From CAYJPK01 sp964372035 (lineage in GTDB: Bacteria; Desulfobacterota; Desulfovibrionia; Desulfovibrionales; Desulfovibrionaceae): a stretch of DNA of 8,202 nucleotides. Of the stretch, positions 1-7,177 are shown one piece after another. The number at the start of each line of letters is the position of its first letter. Position 1 is the stretch's first letter. The translations under genes and the position numbers were made by a program. The notes below the pieces were generated by a model. The model made no database searches, was not told the DNA's origin, and saw only the letters and a program-made list of their open reading frames with translations. Where the stretch lies: assembly GCA_964372035.1 (NCBI GenBank), contig CAYJPK010000086.1, positions 1 through 8,202 of the forward strand, given 5' to 3'.

Positions 1-776
1 TTATGCTTATTGGCTAACTTAATTGCATCTTCTCTATCAAAAAATAGAGTTTTTTCAGCTTCAATAACTAAGCCAAGATAATTATGTTCTATTAAAAGTT
101 CTATTGTTTTTAAACCAATAGAAGGTAAGTCGACTCTTTCATCTTGTCCAACTTTAGCCATTTTAATTGCAACACATTCTTTTTTTGCAAGTTCTGCACC
201 ACGAATAATTGTAGCATCAGTTCCCTCGAGGCACTCAACAGCAACAACCATTGAACGACGCACAATTAAACACTGACCAATATCATAGCTACCAATATTT
301 TTGGCAATATTCCAGCCGTATTCTAAATCTTCCTCAAACATGGCATTTGGCTTTGACTTAGTTAATAGACCTTTCGGACAACGTAAAGATGGAGCAATAT
401 CAGCCGCACTTACGACGCAAAAACCCTCTTGCTCAAGATATCGAATAATAACACGAAAAATTGAATCATCACCCTTTGTTTTTGCCATAAGCAAAAGTTT
501 TGCTGCCACAAAGTCCGGACGCAAGTCAAGTGCCTTAGGCTTGCTAATTGCTCCTGCAAAGCAAAGTTTTTTAACATTATGCTTTTTAAAGAAGTCAATT
601 AATTTTGCAACTTGTCCTAAATGCAAAAGCTTAAAATCAAGGGCATTTTCCGCCAAGCTTTCAGAACTATGCCCAACAAAACCACATATAACTGGTTGAT
701 TACCTTGAGCACACAATTCTTTGGCTACAATTTGCGGAAACTGCCCTGATCCTGCAATGATTCCAATTCGTTCCAT
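1..776 (-). CDS. lpxI: UDP-2,3-diacylglucosamine pyrophosphatase LpxI (3' end cut by window edge)
   Basis: Translating the minus strand from the ATG at 776-774 gives 258 open codons to the window edge with no stop. LpxI (DUF1009 family) hydrolyses UDP-2,3-diacylglucosamine to 2,3-diacylglucosamine 1-phosphate (lipid X) and UMP in lipid A synthesis, in place of LpxH. Visible family motifs are AGSGQFP (8-14), FAGAISKP (73-80), KGDDSIFRVI (101-110), ECLEGTDAT (181-189) and QDERVDLPSIG (211-221). The aspartate in RVDLP (D216) probably corresponds to the metal/catalytic aspartate described for Caulobacter LpxI; that mapping is from memory. The family is usually about 270-280 residues, so only a short C-terminal piece is missing. 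The start codon shares one base with the cheV stop (TAATG) and has only AAAAAG as a weak ribosome site, so translation is probably coupled to cheV. It is rather cysteine-rich (8 Cys). Confidence 0.93.
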   Translation of the reverse strand, partial: MERIGIIAGSGQFPQIVAKELCAQGNQPVICGFVGHSSESLAENALDFKLLHLGQVAKLIDFFKKHNVKKLCFAGAISKPKALDLRPDFVAAKLLLMAKTKGDDSIFRVIIRYLEQEGFCVVSAADIAPSLRCPKGLLTKSKPNAMFEEDLEYGWNIAKNIGSYDIGQCLIVRRSMVVAVECLEGTDATIIRGAELAKKECVAIKMAKVGQDERVDLPSIGLKTIELLIEHNYLGLVIEAEKTLFFDREDAIKLANKH

Positions 777-1720
777 TACTTTTTATTTTTATCTATAAGT
801 TCAACCATTCTATCTGATAGCGCTTGCAAATCTGGTTTCGAGAACTGTGCATCAGCTCCAACTGTTTCACCACGTTTTTTAAGCGAATCGCTAACAATAG
901 AGGAGAAAATCGCAACTGGAAGATCTTTTAATACAGGGTCTTCCTTAATTTGGCGACATAATGTTAAACCATCTAAGTTAGGCATTTCAATATCAGTAAT
1001 AATACCTTCAACAAAATCTTCAACTCTGCGACCATTATTTAAAACTTCACGCTTTACTAGCATTAGATAATCCCAAGCTTCCTTTCCATCAAAGAACTGC
1101 TTCAAATCAAACATTTTAGTCTTATCTAACATTCCTGACATTAAGCCACGAATACTGCTTGAATCATCAGCATGTAAGATTTTATATCTTTTTTCTGGTG
1201 CTAGTTCGGTACCATCTCTATATTCCATATGCATTGCAAGTCTTGGGTGCAAGTCAGCAACTATTGCTTCAAGGTCAAGCAAGAACACTACTCTGCCATC
1301 AAGGCGAATAACACCTGTAATTGAGCTGTGGCTCATACCTTGTAAGATTTTTCCTGGAGGTTCAACATCTGTCCAACTCATACGGTGAATACGATTAACA
1401 CCAGATACTAAAAAGCTTGTAATAACAGTGTTAAATTCAGTAATAATAACTTTAGCTTCCTTAGAAATTAAAGTATTTTTATTTAAATATTTACCTAAGT
1501 CTATTAAAGGAACGATACGCCCATTACGGTGAGCAAAAGCACCTTTAACAGCATCATGGTTCATTTGTGGCATAGCAGTTACTGGCTGCTCTCTAATAAT
1601 TTCAACAACTTTGGCAACATTTATGCCATAGTGCCCTCTGTAACCTTCTTCATCTATGTAGAACTCAACGATTTCAAGTTCATTAGTGCCACTTTCTAGC
1701 AAGATATTCGTTTGCGACAT
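776..1720 (-). CDS. cheV: Chemotaxis coupling protein CheV (CheW-like + receiver domain)
   Basis: A 314-residue protein with an N-terminal CheW-like domain (about 12-160) that docks receptors to CheA, and a C-terminal response-regulator receiver domain (about 178-310) that CheA can phosphorylate to tune coupling. The receiver has all key residues: acidic pair D185-D186 (ILHADDSSS), phosphoacceptor D243 (ITDIEMPNLDG), switch serine S273 (IFSSIV) and K295 (FSKPD). The ATG at 1720 is chosen because GAGGT precedes it by about 6 bases. A TTG start 11 codons upstream lies ahead of the predicted transcription start and would place the ribosome site inside the gene. Length and domain order are normal for CheV. 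It is the first gene of a minus-strand unit with lpxI, divergent from the flagellar operon. It is a cytoplasmic protein that acts at the receptor array. Confidence 0.95.
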   Translation of the reverse strand: MSQTNILLESGTNELEIVEFYIDEEGYRGHYGINVAKVVEIIREQPVTAMPQMNHDAVKGAFAHRNGRIVPLIDLGKYLNKNTLISKEAKVIITEFNTVITSFLVSGVNRIHRMSWTDVEPPGKILQGMSHSSITGVIRLDGRVVFLLDLEAIVADLHPRLAMHMEYRDGTELAPEKRYKILHADDSSSIRGLMSGMLDKTKMFDLKQFFDGKEAWDYLMLVKREVLNNGRRVEDFVEGIITDIEMPNLDGLTLCRQIKEDPVLKDLPVAIFSSIVSDSLKKRGETVGADAQFSKPDLQALSDRMVELIDKNKK

Positions 1721-1755
1721 AAACACCTCGTTGTCAAATATATTGTAATGCAATT

Positions 1756-1784
1756 AATATATACATCATTTGGGCTTATGTCAA
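1756..1784 (-). promoter_or_regulatory. Sigma-70 type promoter for cheV-lpxI
   Basis: Read on the minus strand, a perfect -35 box TTGACA (1784-1779) is followed by a 17-base spacer and a -10 box TATATT (1761-1756, five of six consensus bases). Transcription would begin near 1749, giving a leader of about 29 bases that holds the GAGGT ribosome site of cheV. This also rules against the upstream TTG start for cheV. The promoter class differs from that of the divergent flagellar operon, so cheV is probably expressed constitutively at the housekeeping level. Confidence 0.75.
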
Positions 1785-1836
1785 TTTTTTAAGAACTAGC
1801 TTGTGTAAAATGTCATAAATCCATAAAATACATTAT

Positions 1837-1853
1837 TTGGCTCAAGTTTTGCA
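1837..1853 (+). promoter_or_regulatory. Sigma-54 (RpoN) type promoter for the flgF operon
   Basis: TTGGCTCAAGTTTTGCA matches the -24/-12 consensus YTGGCACGRNNNTTGCW at all but two defined bases. The invariant GG (1839-1840) and GC (1851-1852) have the required ten bases between them. The predicted start is near 1864, giving a leader of about 50 bases before flgF with AGGAG at 1903-1907. Sigma-54 promoters need an NtrC-type activator (FlrC or FleQ-like in flagellar systems). No clear activator site was found in the 1754-1836 stretch. Confidence 0.65.
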
Positions 1854-1913
1854 TATTAAAAGCACGAGATATTTTTTTAAGTGATTAACAATCTCATTAT
1901 TTAGGAGTTATAT

Positions 1914-2738
1914 ATGCAAGAAGCAATGTTTACAGGACTTTTCGGAGCTTTGACTACTGAACACCGCATGAATAACGTTGCCAATAACTTGGCAAATGTA
2001 AATACACATGGTTTTAAACGGAGTGAACTTGCTTTTAAAGATACCATGATTCGCTATGCGCATGATGAAATTAGAGAACCACTTGCTAATGTGCGCTCTA
2101 AACCTTTATTTCCTGATGCTCACCTTGCCTCAAGGGTTCGTATTGCTGTTGCAGAAAATAATTTTGTACAAGGTGCAATGCAAACAACTGGAAATCCACT
2201 TGATGTTGCGATTAGCGGCGAAGGTTTCTTTCGCATTAACTCTCCATTAGGTCAACAATATACCCGTAATGGTAGCTTTGTTATGGATTCAACTGGGCAG
2301 CTTGTTACTAAGCAAGGCTGGCAAGTTCTTGGCGATGGTGGCGGAGGGATTGTTATTCCAGAAGGCACTAGAGATATTCATATTGCTCCTGACGGCAGAG
2401 TTTTTGCTGATTCTGAAGAAGTTGGTACGATTGCAGTTGTTGGTGTTGAAGATATGACACAGATGGAGCATCTTGGAAAAGGGCTTTACCGTGCTAGAGA
2501 AGGTGCTGTTTTAGTTGAAAACAATGCTCTGGCTGAAAGTTTTGATGATGCCACACCTGACAACCCTAATGTAACACGCTTAGAACAAGGATTTTTAGAA
2601 ACTTCAAACGTTGAAGTTGTTACTGAAATGGTTAATATGATTGAAGTACAAAGGCATTTTGAAGCCTTACAAAAAGTAATGCAAACCTCTGACTCTATTG
2701 ATAGAGAAACAATCTCTAAAGTCGCAAGGGCTAAATAA
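1914..2738 (+). CDS. flgF: Flagellar basal-body rod protein FlgF
   Basis: A 274-residue rod subunit of the FlgB/C/F/G/E axial family, exported through the flagellar type III apparatus without a cleaved signal peptide. The N-terminal rod motif NNVANNLANVNTHGFKR spans residues 20-36. The central part carries NPLDVAISGEGFFRI and the C-terminal axial motif is QGFLETSNVEVVTEMVNMI (about 226-244). AGGAG at 1903-1907 lies 6 bases before the ATG. FlgF forms the proximal part of the distal rod, next to FlgG. The FlgF rather than FlgG assignment rests on its position as the first of two paralogues, the MFTGLFGALTTEHRMN N-terminus and the closer FlgG match of the next gene. It is first in the operon, 28 bases ahead of flgG. 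Confidence 0.93.
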   Translation: MQEAMFTGLFGALTTEHRMNNVANNLANVNTHGFKRSELAFKDTMIRYAHDEIREPLANVRSKPLFPDAHLASRVRIAVAENNFVQGAMQTTGNPLDVAISGEGFFRINSPLGQQYTRNGSFVMDSTGQLVTKQGWQVLGDGGGGIVIPEGTRDIHIAPDGRVFADSEEVGTIAVVGVEDMTQMEHLGKGLYRAREGAVLVENNALAESFDDATPDNPNVTRLEQGFLETSNVEVVTEMVNMIEVQRHFEALQKVMQTSDSIDRETISKVARAK

Positions 2739-2766
2739 TTTTTAAATTTAATACGAGGATACTTAT

Positions 2767-3552
2767 ATGATGCGTTCACTTTGGACAGCGGCAACAGGTA
2801 TGAGTGCACAACAATTAAATATTGATGTAATCTCAAACAACCTTGCTAACGTTAATACAGTTAGCTTTAAGAAAAGCCGTGCGGAATTTGAAGACTTAAT
2901 GTACCAAACCTTAAGAATAGCTGGTTCATCAACTGACGGAGATAACCAAGTTCCTGTTGGTTTGCAAGTTGGTATGGGTGTTAGACCTGTTGCTTCTCAT
3001 AAGTTCTTTACTCAAGGCGATTTCCAAAATTCTGGTAATCCACTTGATATTGCTATTGAAGGCGATGGATTTTTCCAAGTTCAAGTTGGGGATCAATTAA
3101 TGTATACAAGAGCTGGTGCATTTAAACTTGACCAAGACGGAACTATTGTAACTTCAAATGGTTATGTATTACAGCCAGAATTTACAGTTCCAGAAGAAAC
3201 TAAGTCGCTTTCTATTTCTGAAAATGGCTATATTGCAGCTATTGACTCAACAGGTCAAGAAATTGCGGCAACTGAAATTCCGCTTTATACCTTTATTAAC
3301 CCAGCAGGACTTGATGCAAGAGGGCGTAACTTGTACGTTCCAACTGAAGCTTCTGGCGATGCTGTTGAAGGTGTGCCTGGTGATTTAAATGTTGGTACTT
3401 TGGCTCAAGGCTTTTTAGAAATGTCAAACGTTGAAGTTGTTGATGAGATGGTTAATATGATCGTTGGTCAACGTGCTTATGAAATGAACTCTAAAGCAAT
3501 TCAAACTTCTGACACCATGTTGCAAACAGCTACACAGTTAAAACGTAACTAA
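2767..3552 (+). CDS. flgG: Flagellar distal rod protein FlgG
   Basis: A 261-residue protein of the usual FlgG length. It begins MMRSLWTAATGMSAQQLN, a nearly invariant FlgG start, followed by SNNLANVNTVSFKKSRAEFEDLMYQ. It has NPLDIAIEGDGFFQV in the middle and ends with QGFLEMSNVEVVDEMVNMI plus GQRAYEMNSKAIQTSD and a terminal TQLKRN. FlgG polymerises into the distal rod that passes through the P- and L-rings; it is exported by the flagellar type III system and has no Sec signal. Two ATGs lie in tandem (2767 and 2770). GAGGA at 2755-2759 sits 7 bases before the first, which is therefore preferred. That ribosome site is part of a CsrA-like sequence (see findings). flgA follows after 18 bases. Confidence 0.96.
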   Translation: MMRSLWTAATGMSAQQLNIDVISNNLANVNTVSFKKSRAEFEDLMYQTLRIAGSSTDGDNQVPVGLQVGMGVRPVASHKFFTQGDFQNSGNPLDIAIEGDGFFQVQVGDQLMYTRAGAFKLDQDGTIVTSNGYVLQPEFTVPEETKSLSISENGYIAAIDSTGQEIAATEIPLYTFINPAGLDARGRNLYVPTEASGDAVEGVPGDLNVGTLAQGFLEMSNVEVVDEMVNMIVGQRAYEMNSKAIQTSDTMLQTATQLKRN

Positions 3553-3570
3553 TAATAAGTGGTAATTTTT

Positions 3571-4533
3571 ATGTTGCTGCGCCATTTTTATTTATCATTT
3601 TTACTTTTGTTTATGCTTGCAAGTATTGCAAGTGCGCAAAGTAATGAATGGCGACTGCGCATTAAAGAAGCAGCGATTGCAAACGATACCGCTGTTACAC
3701 TTGGAGATATAGCTGAACCTTATGGTGCTATTTCAACAGCTGAGTGGAACAAGCTATCAAAAATAAAGCTGTGGCCTGCTCCACCAGAAGAAGGCAAACC
3801 ACTGCAAATTAATAAAGTACGTTTAAACCAAGTGCTAAAGCAACGCCTTGGTACAATTGCGGATAAATGCATTTTACCTTCCAGTTTAGCTATTCAATAT
3901 AAAGGTAGTGTATTATATGAAAATGACATTCGCAATCTTGTGGTCAAAACATTGACTCCAAATTTAAATGCCATGGACGGTCAAGCCGAAATAAAAGACT
4001 TTAGACTGCCTGCCTATATTTTTATTGCTCATAGTGGGCAAACAGTAGAGCTTGAACCAGTTAAGTTAAAAGCAGGGCGAATTAACTTACGCTTTGCAAT
4101 TAAAGAGTTAGACGCATCACTCGTTAAAAAGTTTACTGGCTCAGCCTTTATAAATCTCTGGAAAGAAATAGCAAGTGCAGCCACTGGCATTAATAAGGGT
4201 GAAACAATTCAACCAGATAACATCACTTTTATGCGCAAAAACTTAGCTTATATTCGTGGTGAACCATGGGACGGAAGAGGTGGACCGTGGCAAGTAATTC
4301 GTCAAATTGGCGCTGGTGAAACAATCTTTTTAAATGATATAGAACCAATGGCGATGATTAAAAAAGGCTCTATAGTAAATTTAATCTATCAAAAAAATAA
4401 TTTAAAATTAACACTTAAAGCAGAAGCAATGGAAGATGGCAGTGCAGGTGAAACTATTCAAGTACGAAACTTGCAAAGTAAAAAACAAGTATATGGCACT
4501 GTCCAAGATCCAAACACAGTAATTGTCAGATAA
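3571..4533 (+). CDS. flgA: Flagellar P-ring assembly chaperone FlgA
   Basis: A 320-residue periplasmic chaperone that assists FlgI polymerisation into the P-ring. Residues 1-22 are a Sec signal peptide with a hydrophobic stretch (FYLSFLLLFMLASIA) and an ASA/QS cleavage site after A22. The N-terminal part carries LGDIAEPYG and IKLWPAPPEEGKPLQI. The C-terminal half is the SAF/FlgA domain (about 195-320), with GINKGETIQPDNITFMRKN, IGAGETIFLNDIEP, KKGSIVNLIYQ and a closing VYGTVQDPNTVIVR. The ATG at 3571 is preferred to an in-frame GTG at 3559 because AAGTGG (3557-3562) gives a weak ribosome site 8 bases upstream and the signal peptide then starts cleanly. Its position between flgG and flgH is as expected for this lineage. 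It is longer than the enteric protein because of an extended N-terminal region, as is common outside enterics. Confidence 0.92.
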   Translation: MLLRHFYLSFLLLFMLASIASAQSNEWRLRIKEAAIANDTAVTLGDIAEPYGAISTAEWNKLSKIKLWPAPPEEGKPLQINKVRLNQVLKQRLGTIADKCILPSSLAIQYKGSVLYENDIRNLVVKTLTPNLNAMDGQAEIKDFRLPAYIFIAHSGQTVELEPVKLKAGRINLRFAIKELDASLVKKFTGSAFINLWKEIASAATGINKGETIQPDNITFMRKNLAYIRGEPWDGRGGPWQVIRQIGAGETIFLNDIEPMAMIKKGSIVNLIYQKNNLKLTLKAEAMEDGSAGETIQVRNLQSKKQVYGTVQDPNTVIVR

Positions 4534-4545
4534 GAGGTTATAATT

Positions 4546-5253
4546 ATGAGAAATTTACATATTTTATTATTAGTTGCATGTTTTGCTCTTAGCGCATGTA
4601 ATGCGACAAAACAAACACCAGCAGTTAGCGCTCCTATTACTCCAGTCCAAGCCTATGTTGAGCCAGAACAAAGAATTGCTAACCCTGGTTCTATTTATTC
4701 TGAATCTGACGCTGATACCCTATTTGCTGACTCAAGAGCAAGACGCATTGGTGATGTTGTTATGGTTAGGGTTGTTGAAAGCATGAAAGCTGAAAACAAA
4801 GCCGACTTAACAACTTCAAAGGACACTTCTAATCAATATGGCGTTAGTGCTTTTGCAAGCCCACTTGGTATAGTAAAAGCTAGTGCAGGTAATTTTAACA
4901 CACAATCAGGGCCTGGTCTTGTTTTTGACACTTCTTCTGTAAGTGATACATCTGCTAGCGGTGAAACAACTAGAGAAAATATGGTAACTGCAACCTTAGC
5001 TGCTCGTGTAGTTAAGCTTTTACCAGGCAATGCAATGCAAATTGAAGGCATTAGAACTACTCAAGTTAATGGTGAAACCCAATATTTAGTAGTACGTGGT
5101 ATAGTTCGCCCATCAGACATTGCAGCTGACAATTCAATTACTTCAAACCGTATTGCAAATGCACATATTGAATATTACGGTCAAGGCGTTGTTTCTGACG
5201 TTAATAGACCTGGCTGGTTAACAAGATTATTAAATAATGTATGGCCATTTTAA
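4546..5253 (+). CDS. flgH: Flagellar L-ring lipoprotein FlgH
   Basis: A 235-residue outer-membrane lipoprotein that forms the L-ring around the distal rod. The N-terminus is a lipoprotein signal with lipobox LSAC, so C18 is the lipidated residue after cleavage by signal peptidase II. Family features follow: SIYSESDADTLFADSRARR, IGDVVMVRVVE, TARVV-type strand (TLAARVVKLLPGNAMQIEG), the GIVRPSDIAADNSITSNRIA motif, IEYYGQGVVSDVNRPGW, and the terminal WPF typical of FlgH. The ribosome site AAGAGG (4532-4537) overlaps the flgA stop and lies 8 bases before the ATG. It is followed by a 39-base gap, the longest between flgF and flgJ, which holds a sigma-54-like promoter. Confidence 0.96.
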   Translation: MRNLHILLLVACFALSACNATKQTPAVSAPITPVQAYVEPEQRIANPGSIYSESDADTLFADSRARRIGDVVMVRVVESMKAENKADLTTSKDTSNQYGVSAFASPLGIVKASAGNFNTQSGPGLVFDTSSVSDTSASGETTRENMVTATLAARVVKLLPGNAMQIEGIRTTQVNGETQYLVVRGIVRPSDIAADNSITSNRIANAHIEYYGQGVVSDVNRPGWLTRLLNNVWPF

Positions 5254-5270
5254 TTGGCACTATTGTTGCA
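5254..5270 (+). promoter_or_regulatory. Internal sigma-54 (RpoN) type promoter ahead of flgI
   Basis: TTGGCACTATTGTTGCA begins immediately after the flgH stop codon and matches YTGGCACGRNNNTTGCW at every defined base but one. GG (5256-5257) and GC (5268-5269) have the exact ten-base separation. With C5269 as -12, transcription would start at about 5281. That leaves a very short leader (5281-5292) that still contains the GAGG ribosome site (5282-5285) before the flgI ATG at 5293. It would drive flgI-flgJ and possibly rdgB separately from the flgF promoter. Confidence 0.7.
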
Positions 5271-5292
5271 TTCTCTTACATGAGGAATGATT

Positions 5293-6387
5293 ATGAAAAA
5301 ATTAATTTCAATACTTAGTTTATTACTTATGGCATGCATGCTAAGCCCTGCTTATGCTGTTAGGTTAAAAGATATAGCGACTTTTTCAGGTGTAAGAGAT
5401 AACCAGTTAGTTGGTTATGGTATTGTTGTTGGGCTTGGTGGTACTGGTGACAAGAGTAATACTCCATTTACCTCAACTTCAATAAAAAATATGCTTGAGC
5501 GTATGGGCGTTTCAATGGACGAAACAAAATATAAGCCAAGCAATGTTGCGGCAGTTATGGTTACTGCAAAAATGCCAGCTTCTGGAAAACCAGGTGCTCC
5601 TCTTGATATATTAGTTTCTAGCATTGGTAGCTCTTCAAGCTTACAAGGTGGAGTTTTACTCCAAACTCCTTTAAAAGGTCTTGATGGTAAGGTTTACGCT
5701 TTAGCTCAAGGCTCTATTGTGCTTGGTGGTTTTGCTGTTGAGGGTGAAGCTGCTAGAGTTCAAAAAAATGTCACAACTGTTGGTTCTATTCCTGGTGGCG
5801 CAACAATTGAAAGAGCTATTCCTTTTGACTTTAATTCACAAGACACCTTAACCTTAAACATGTCACACCCTGACTTTTCTACTACAATGCAAGTTGTTGA
5901 GCGTTTAAATGCAGCTCTTGGTGGTAAATATGCAAATGCACTTGATCCTGGTGCTATTCAAATTAATATACCACAGCAATATGTTGGAAATTTAGTTCCA
6001 CTTATTGCTTCAGTTGAAAACCTTGAAATTACCCCAGAAAGTGTTGCCAAAGTTGTTATTGATGAAAGAACAGGTACTATTGTTATGGGGCGTGATGTTA
6101 GAGTTTCACGTGTGGCAGTAGCTCACGGTAATTTACAAGTTATTGTGCAAGAAACAGCACAAGTTTCTCAACCTGGTCCATTTAGCCAAGGTCAAACTGC
6201 TGTTACTCCTCAAACTAACATTGATGTTCGTGAAGAAAATAGACGTATGCACATTTTAGAAGGTGCTACATTGCAAGAATTAGTAGACGGCTTGAATACC
6301 ATTGGTGCTACACCTCGAGACATTATCTCAATTCTTAAAAATCTTAAGGTATCAGGAGCACTCTACGCTGAGTTGGAGGTAATTTAA
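5293..6387 (+). CDS. flgI: Flagellar P-ring protein FlgI
   Basis: A 364-residue periplasmic protein that forms the P-ring around the rod at the peptidoglycan layer; FlgA is its chaperone. Residues 1-22 are a Sec signal peptide (KK, then a leucine-rich core) with an AYA/VR cleavage site. The mature protein starts with the FlgI hallmark VRLKDIATFSGVRDNQLVGY followed by GIVVGLGGTGDKS. Near the C-terminus it has ATLQELVDGLNTIGATPRD and ends SGALYAELEVI, as FlgI proteins do. An ATG two codons upstream (5287) is only one base from the GAGG ribosome site. The ATG at 5293 lies at a normal distance of 7 bases and is chosen. flgJ follows after a single base. Confidence 0.97.
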   Translation: MKKLISILSLLLMACMLSPAYAVRLKDIATFSGVRDNQLVGYGIVVGLGGTGDKSNTPFTSTSIKNMLERMGVSMDETKYKPSNVAAVMVTAKMPASGKPGAPLDILVSSIGSSSSLQGGVLLQTPLKGLDGKVYALAQGSIVLGGFAVEGEAARVQKNVTTVGSIPGGATIERAIPFDFNSQDTLTLNMSHPDFSTTMQVVERLNAALGGKYANALDPGAIQINIPQQYVGNLVPLIASVENLEITPESVAKVVIDERTGTIVMGRDVRVSRVAVAHGNLQVIVQETAQVSQPGPFSQGQTAVTPQTNIDVREENRRMHILEGATLQELVDGLNTIGATPRDIISILKNLKVSGALYAELEVI

Positions 6388-6388
6388 T

Positions 6389-7162
6389 ATGCCTATCTCT
6401 AGTAATATTGACATGAAAAGTGCCCAGTACTCAATTGATCACAATGAAGTAATGGCTAGTAAACGCAAACTTGAGCAAATGCGCAAGAATTTTAATTCTG
6501 GCACTGAAAAGTCAAAAGAAGAAAAACTTCGTGAAGCATGTGAAGGCTTTGAAACCATATTTATTCAAAAAATGTGGCAACAAATGCAAAATACAGTGCA
6601 AAAAGAAGGTTATTTGCATAGTAAGGAAGAAAAATTCTGGCAAGATATGTATGACCAAGAGCTTAGTAAAAAAATGTCAGCTTCTGGTGGTGTAGGTCTT
6701 GCGGATATGATGGTTGAGCAACTAAATAAAAGCTTAGAGCATGTAAGCAGAACTACTGCTAATAATGGTAGTTTTAACCGTGAGCCAATGAGTATTGAAC
6801 CTGCTCCTCTTATTCCAATTCCTCTTGCTAAAGCTGGTATTGACATTAAACCACAAGAGGAAAAAGCAAAGCCTGATGAGGCAATTCCTGATATTTATAG
6901 TGGAAGTGCTGAAACTGTTGCCGTTGTTGAAGAGCCCGTTGATGAAAAACCACTTGATGAATTTAGTGCCCTTGTGCAAAGACTTCAGCAAGAAAGTGTG
7001 GCAAATGCTACTCCTGAGCGTGTTGTTATTAGCAGAACTATTATTCAGCCAAATGCATCAAAAGATGAGAGTATTCCTAGAGTGCCTGCTGACCACCCAA
7101 TAACTGGGCGTACACCATACCAGCAGAGCAATTTATCAATAAATGACATAAATAATGGCTAA
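6389..7162 (+). CDS. flgJ: FlgJ-type rod-binding protein, without hydrolase domain
   Basis: A 257-residue protein. Residues about 44-113 are a FlgJ N-terminal rod-binding domain: KLREACEGFETIFIQKMWQQ, then YLHSKEEKFWQDMYDQELSK and SASGGVGLADMMVEQL. FlgJ binds rod proteins and assists rod assembly. In enterics the C-terminal half is a peptidoglycan hydrolase that opens the wall. Here residues 120-257 show no glucosaminidase, lytic transglycosylase or M23 motif. They form a low-complexity, probably disordered tail rich in Pro, Glu and Asp (IEPAPLIPIPLAK, VEEPVDEKPLDE), with one possible short helix (EFSALVQRLQQES). The wall-opening enzyme must therefore be encoded elsewhere. The ribosome site GGAGGT (6375-6380) lies inside the end of flgI, 8 bases before the ATG. 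Only one base separates the two genes, so they are probably translationally coupled. Confidence 0.85.
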   Translation: MPISSNIDMKSAQYSIDHNEVMASKRKLEQMRKNFNSGTEKSKEEKLREACEGFETIFIQKMWQQMQNTVQKEGYLHSKEEKFWQDMYDQELSKKMSASGGVGLADMMVEQLNKSLEHVSRTTANNGSFNREPMSIEPAPLIPIPLAKAGIDIKPQEEKAKPDEAIPDIYSGSAETVAVVEEPVDEKPLDEFSALVQRLQQESVANATPERVVISRTIIQPNASKDESIPRVPADHPITGRTPYQQSNLSINDINNG

Positions 7163-7177
7163 ATATAATTAATTAAA

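Noticed and set aside
301..699. Plus-strand open frame of 132 codons
   Set aside because: It lies antisense to lpxI, whose motifs on the minus strand are unmistakable, and it has no ribosome site or recognisable content.
1718..1753. TTG start giving CheV 11 extra residues
   Set aside because: The GAGGT ribosome site and the predicted transcription start both lie downstream of this codon; the ATG at 1720 fits the family start.
3559..3561. GTG start for FlgA
   Set aside because: It has no ribosome site, while the ATG four codons later has AAGTGG at normal spacing and starts the signal peptide directly.
5287..5289. ATG two codons upstream of the chosen flgI start
   Set aside because: It is one base from GAGG, too close for normal initiation.
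5326..5337. LMAC in the FlgI signal peptide as a possible lipobox
   Set aside because: Methionine at -2 does not fit the lipobox, and a good AYA signal peptidase I site follows; FlgI is not a lipoprotein.
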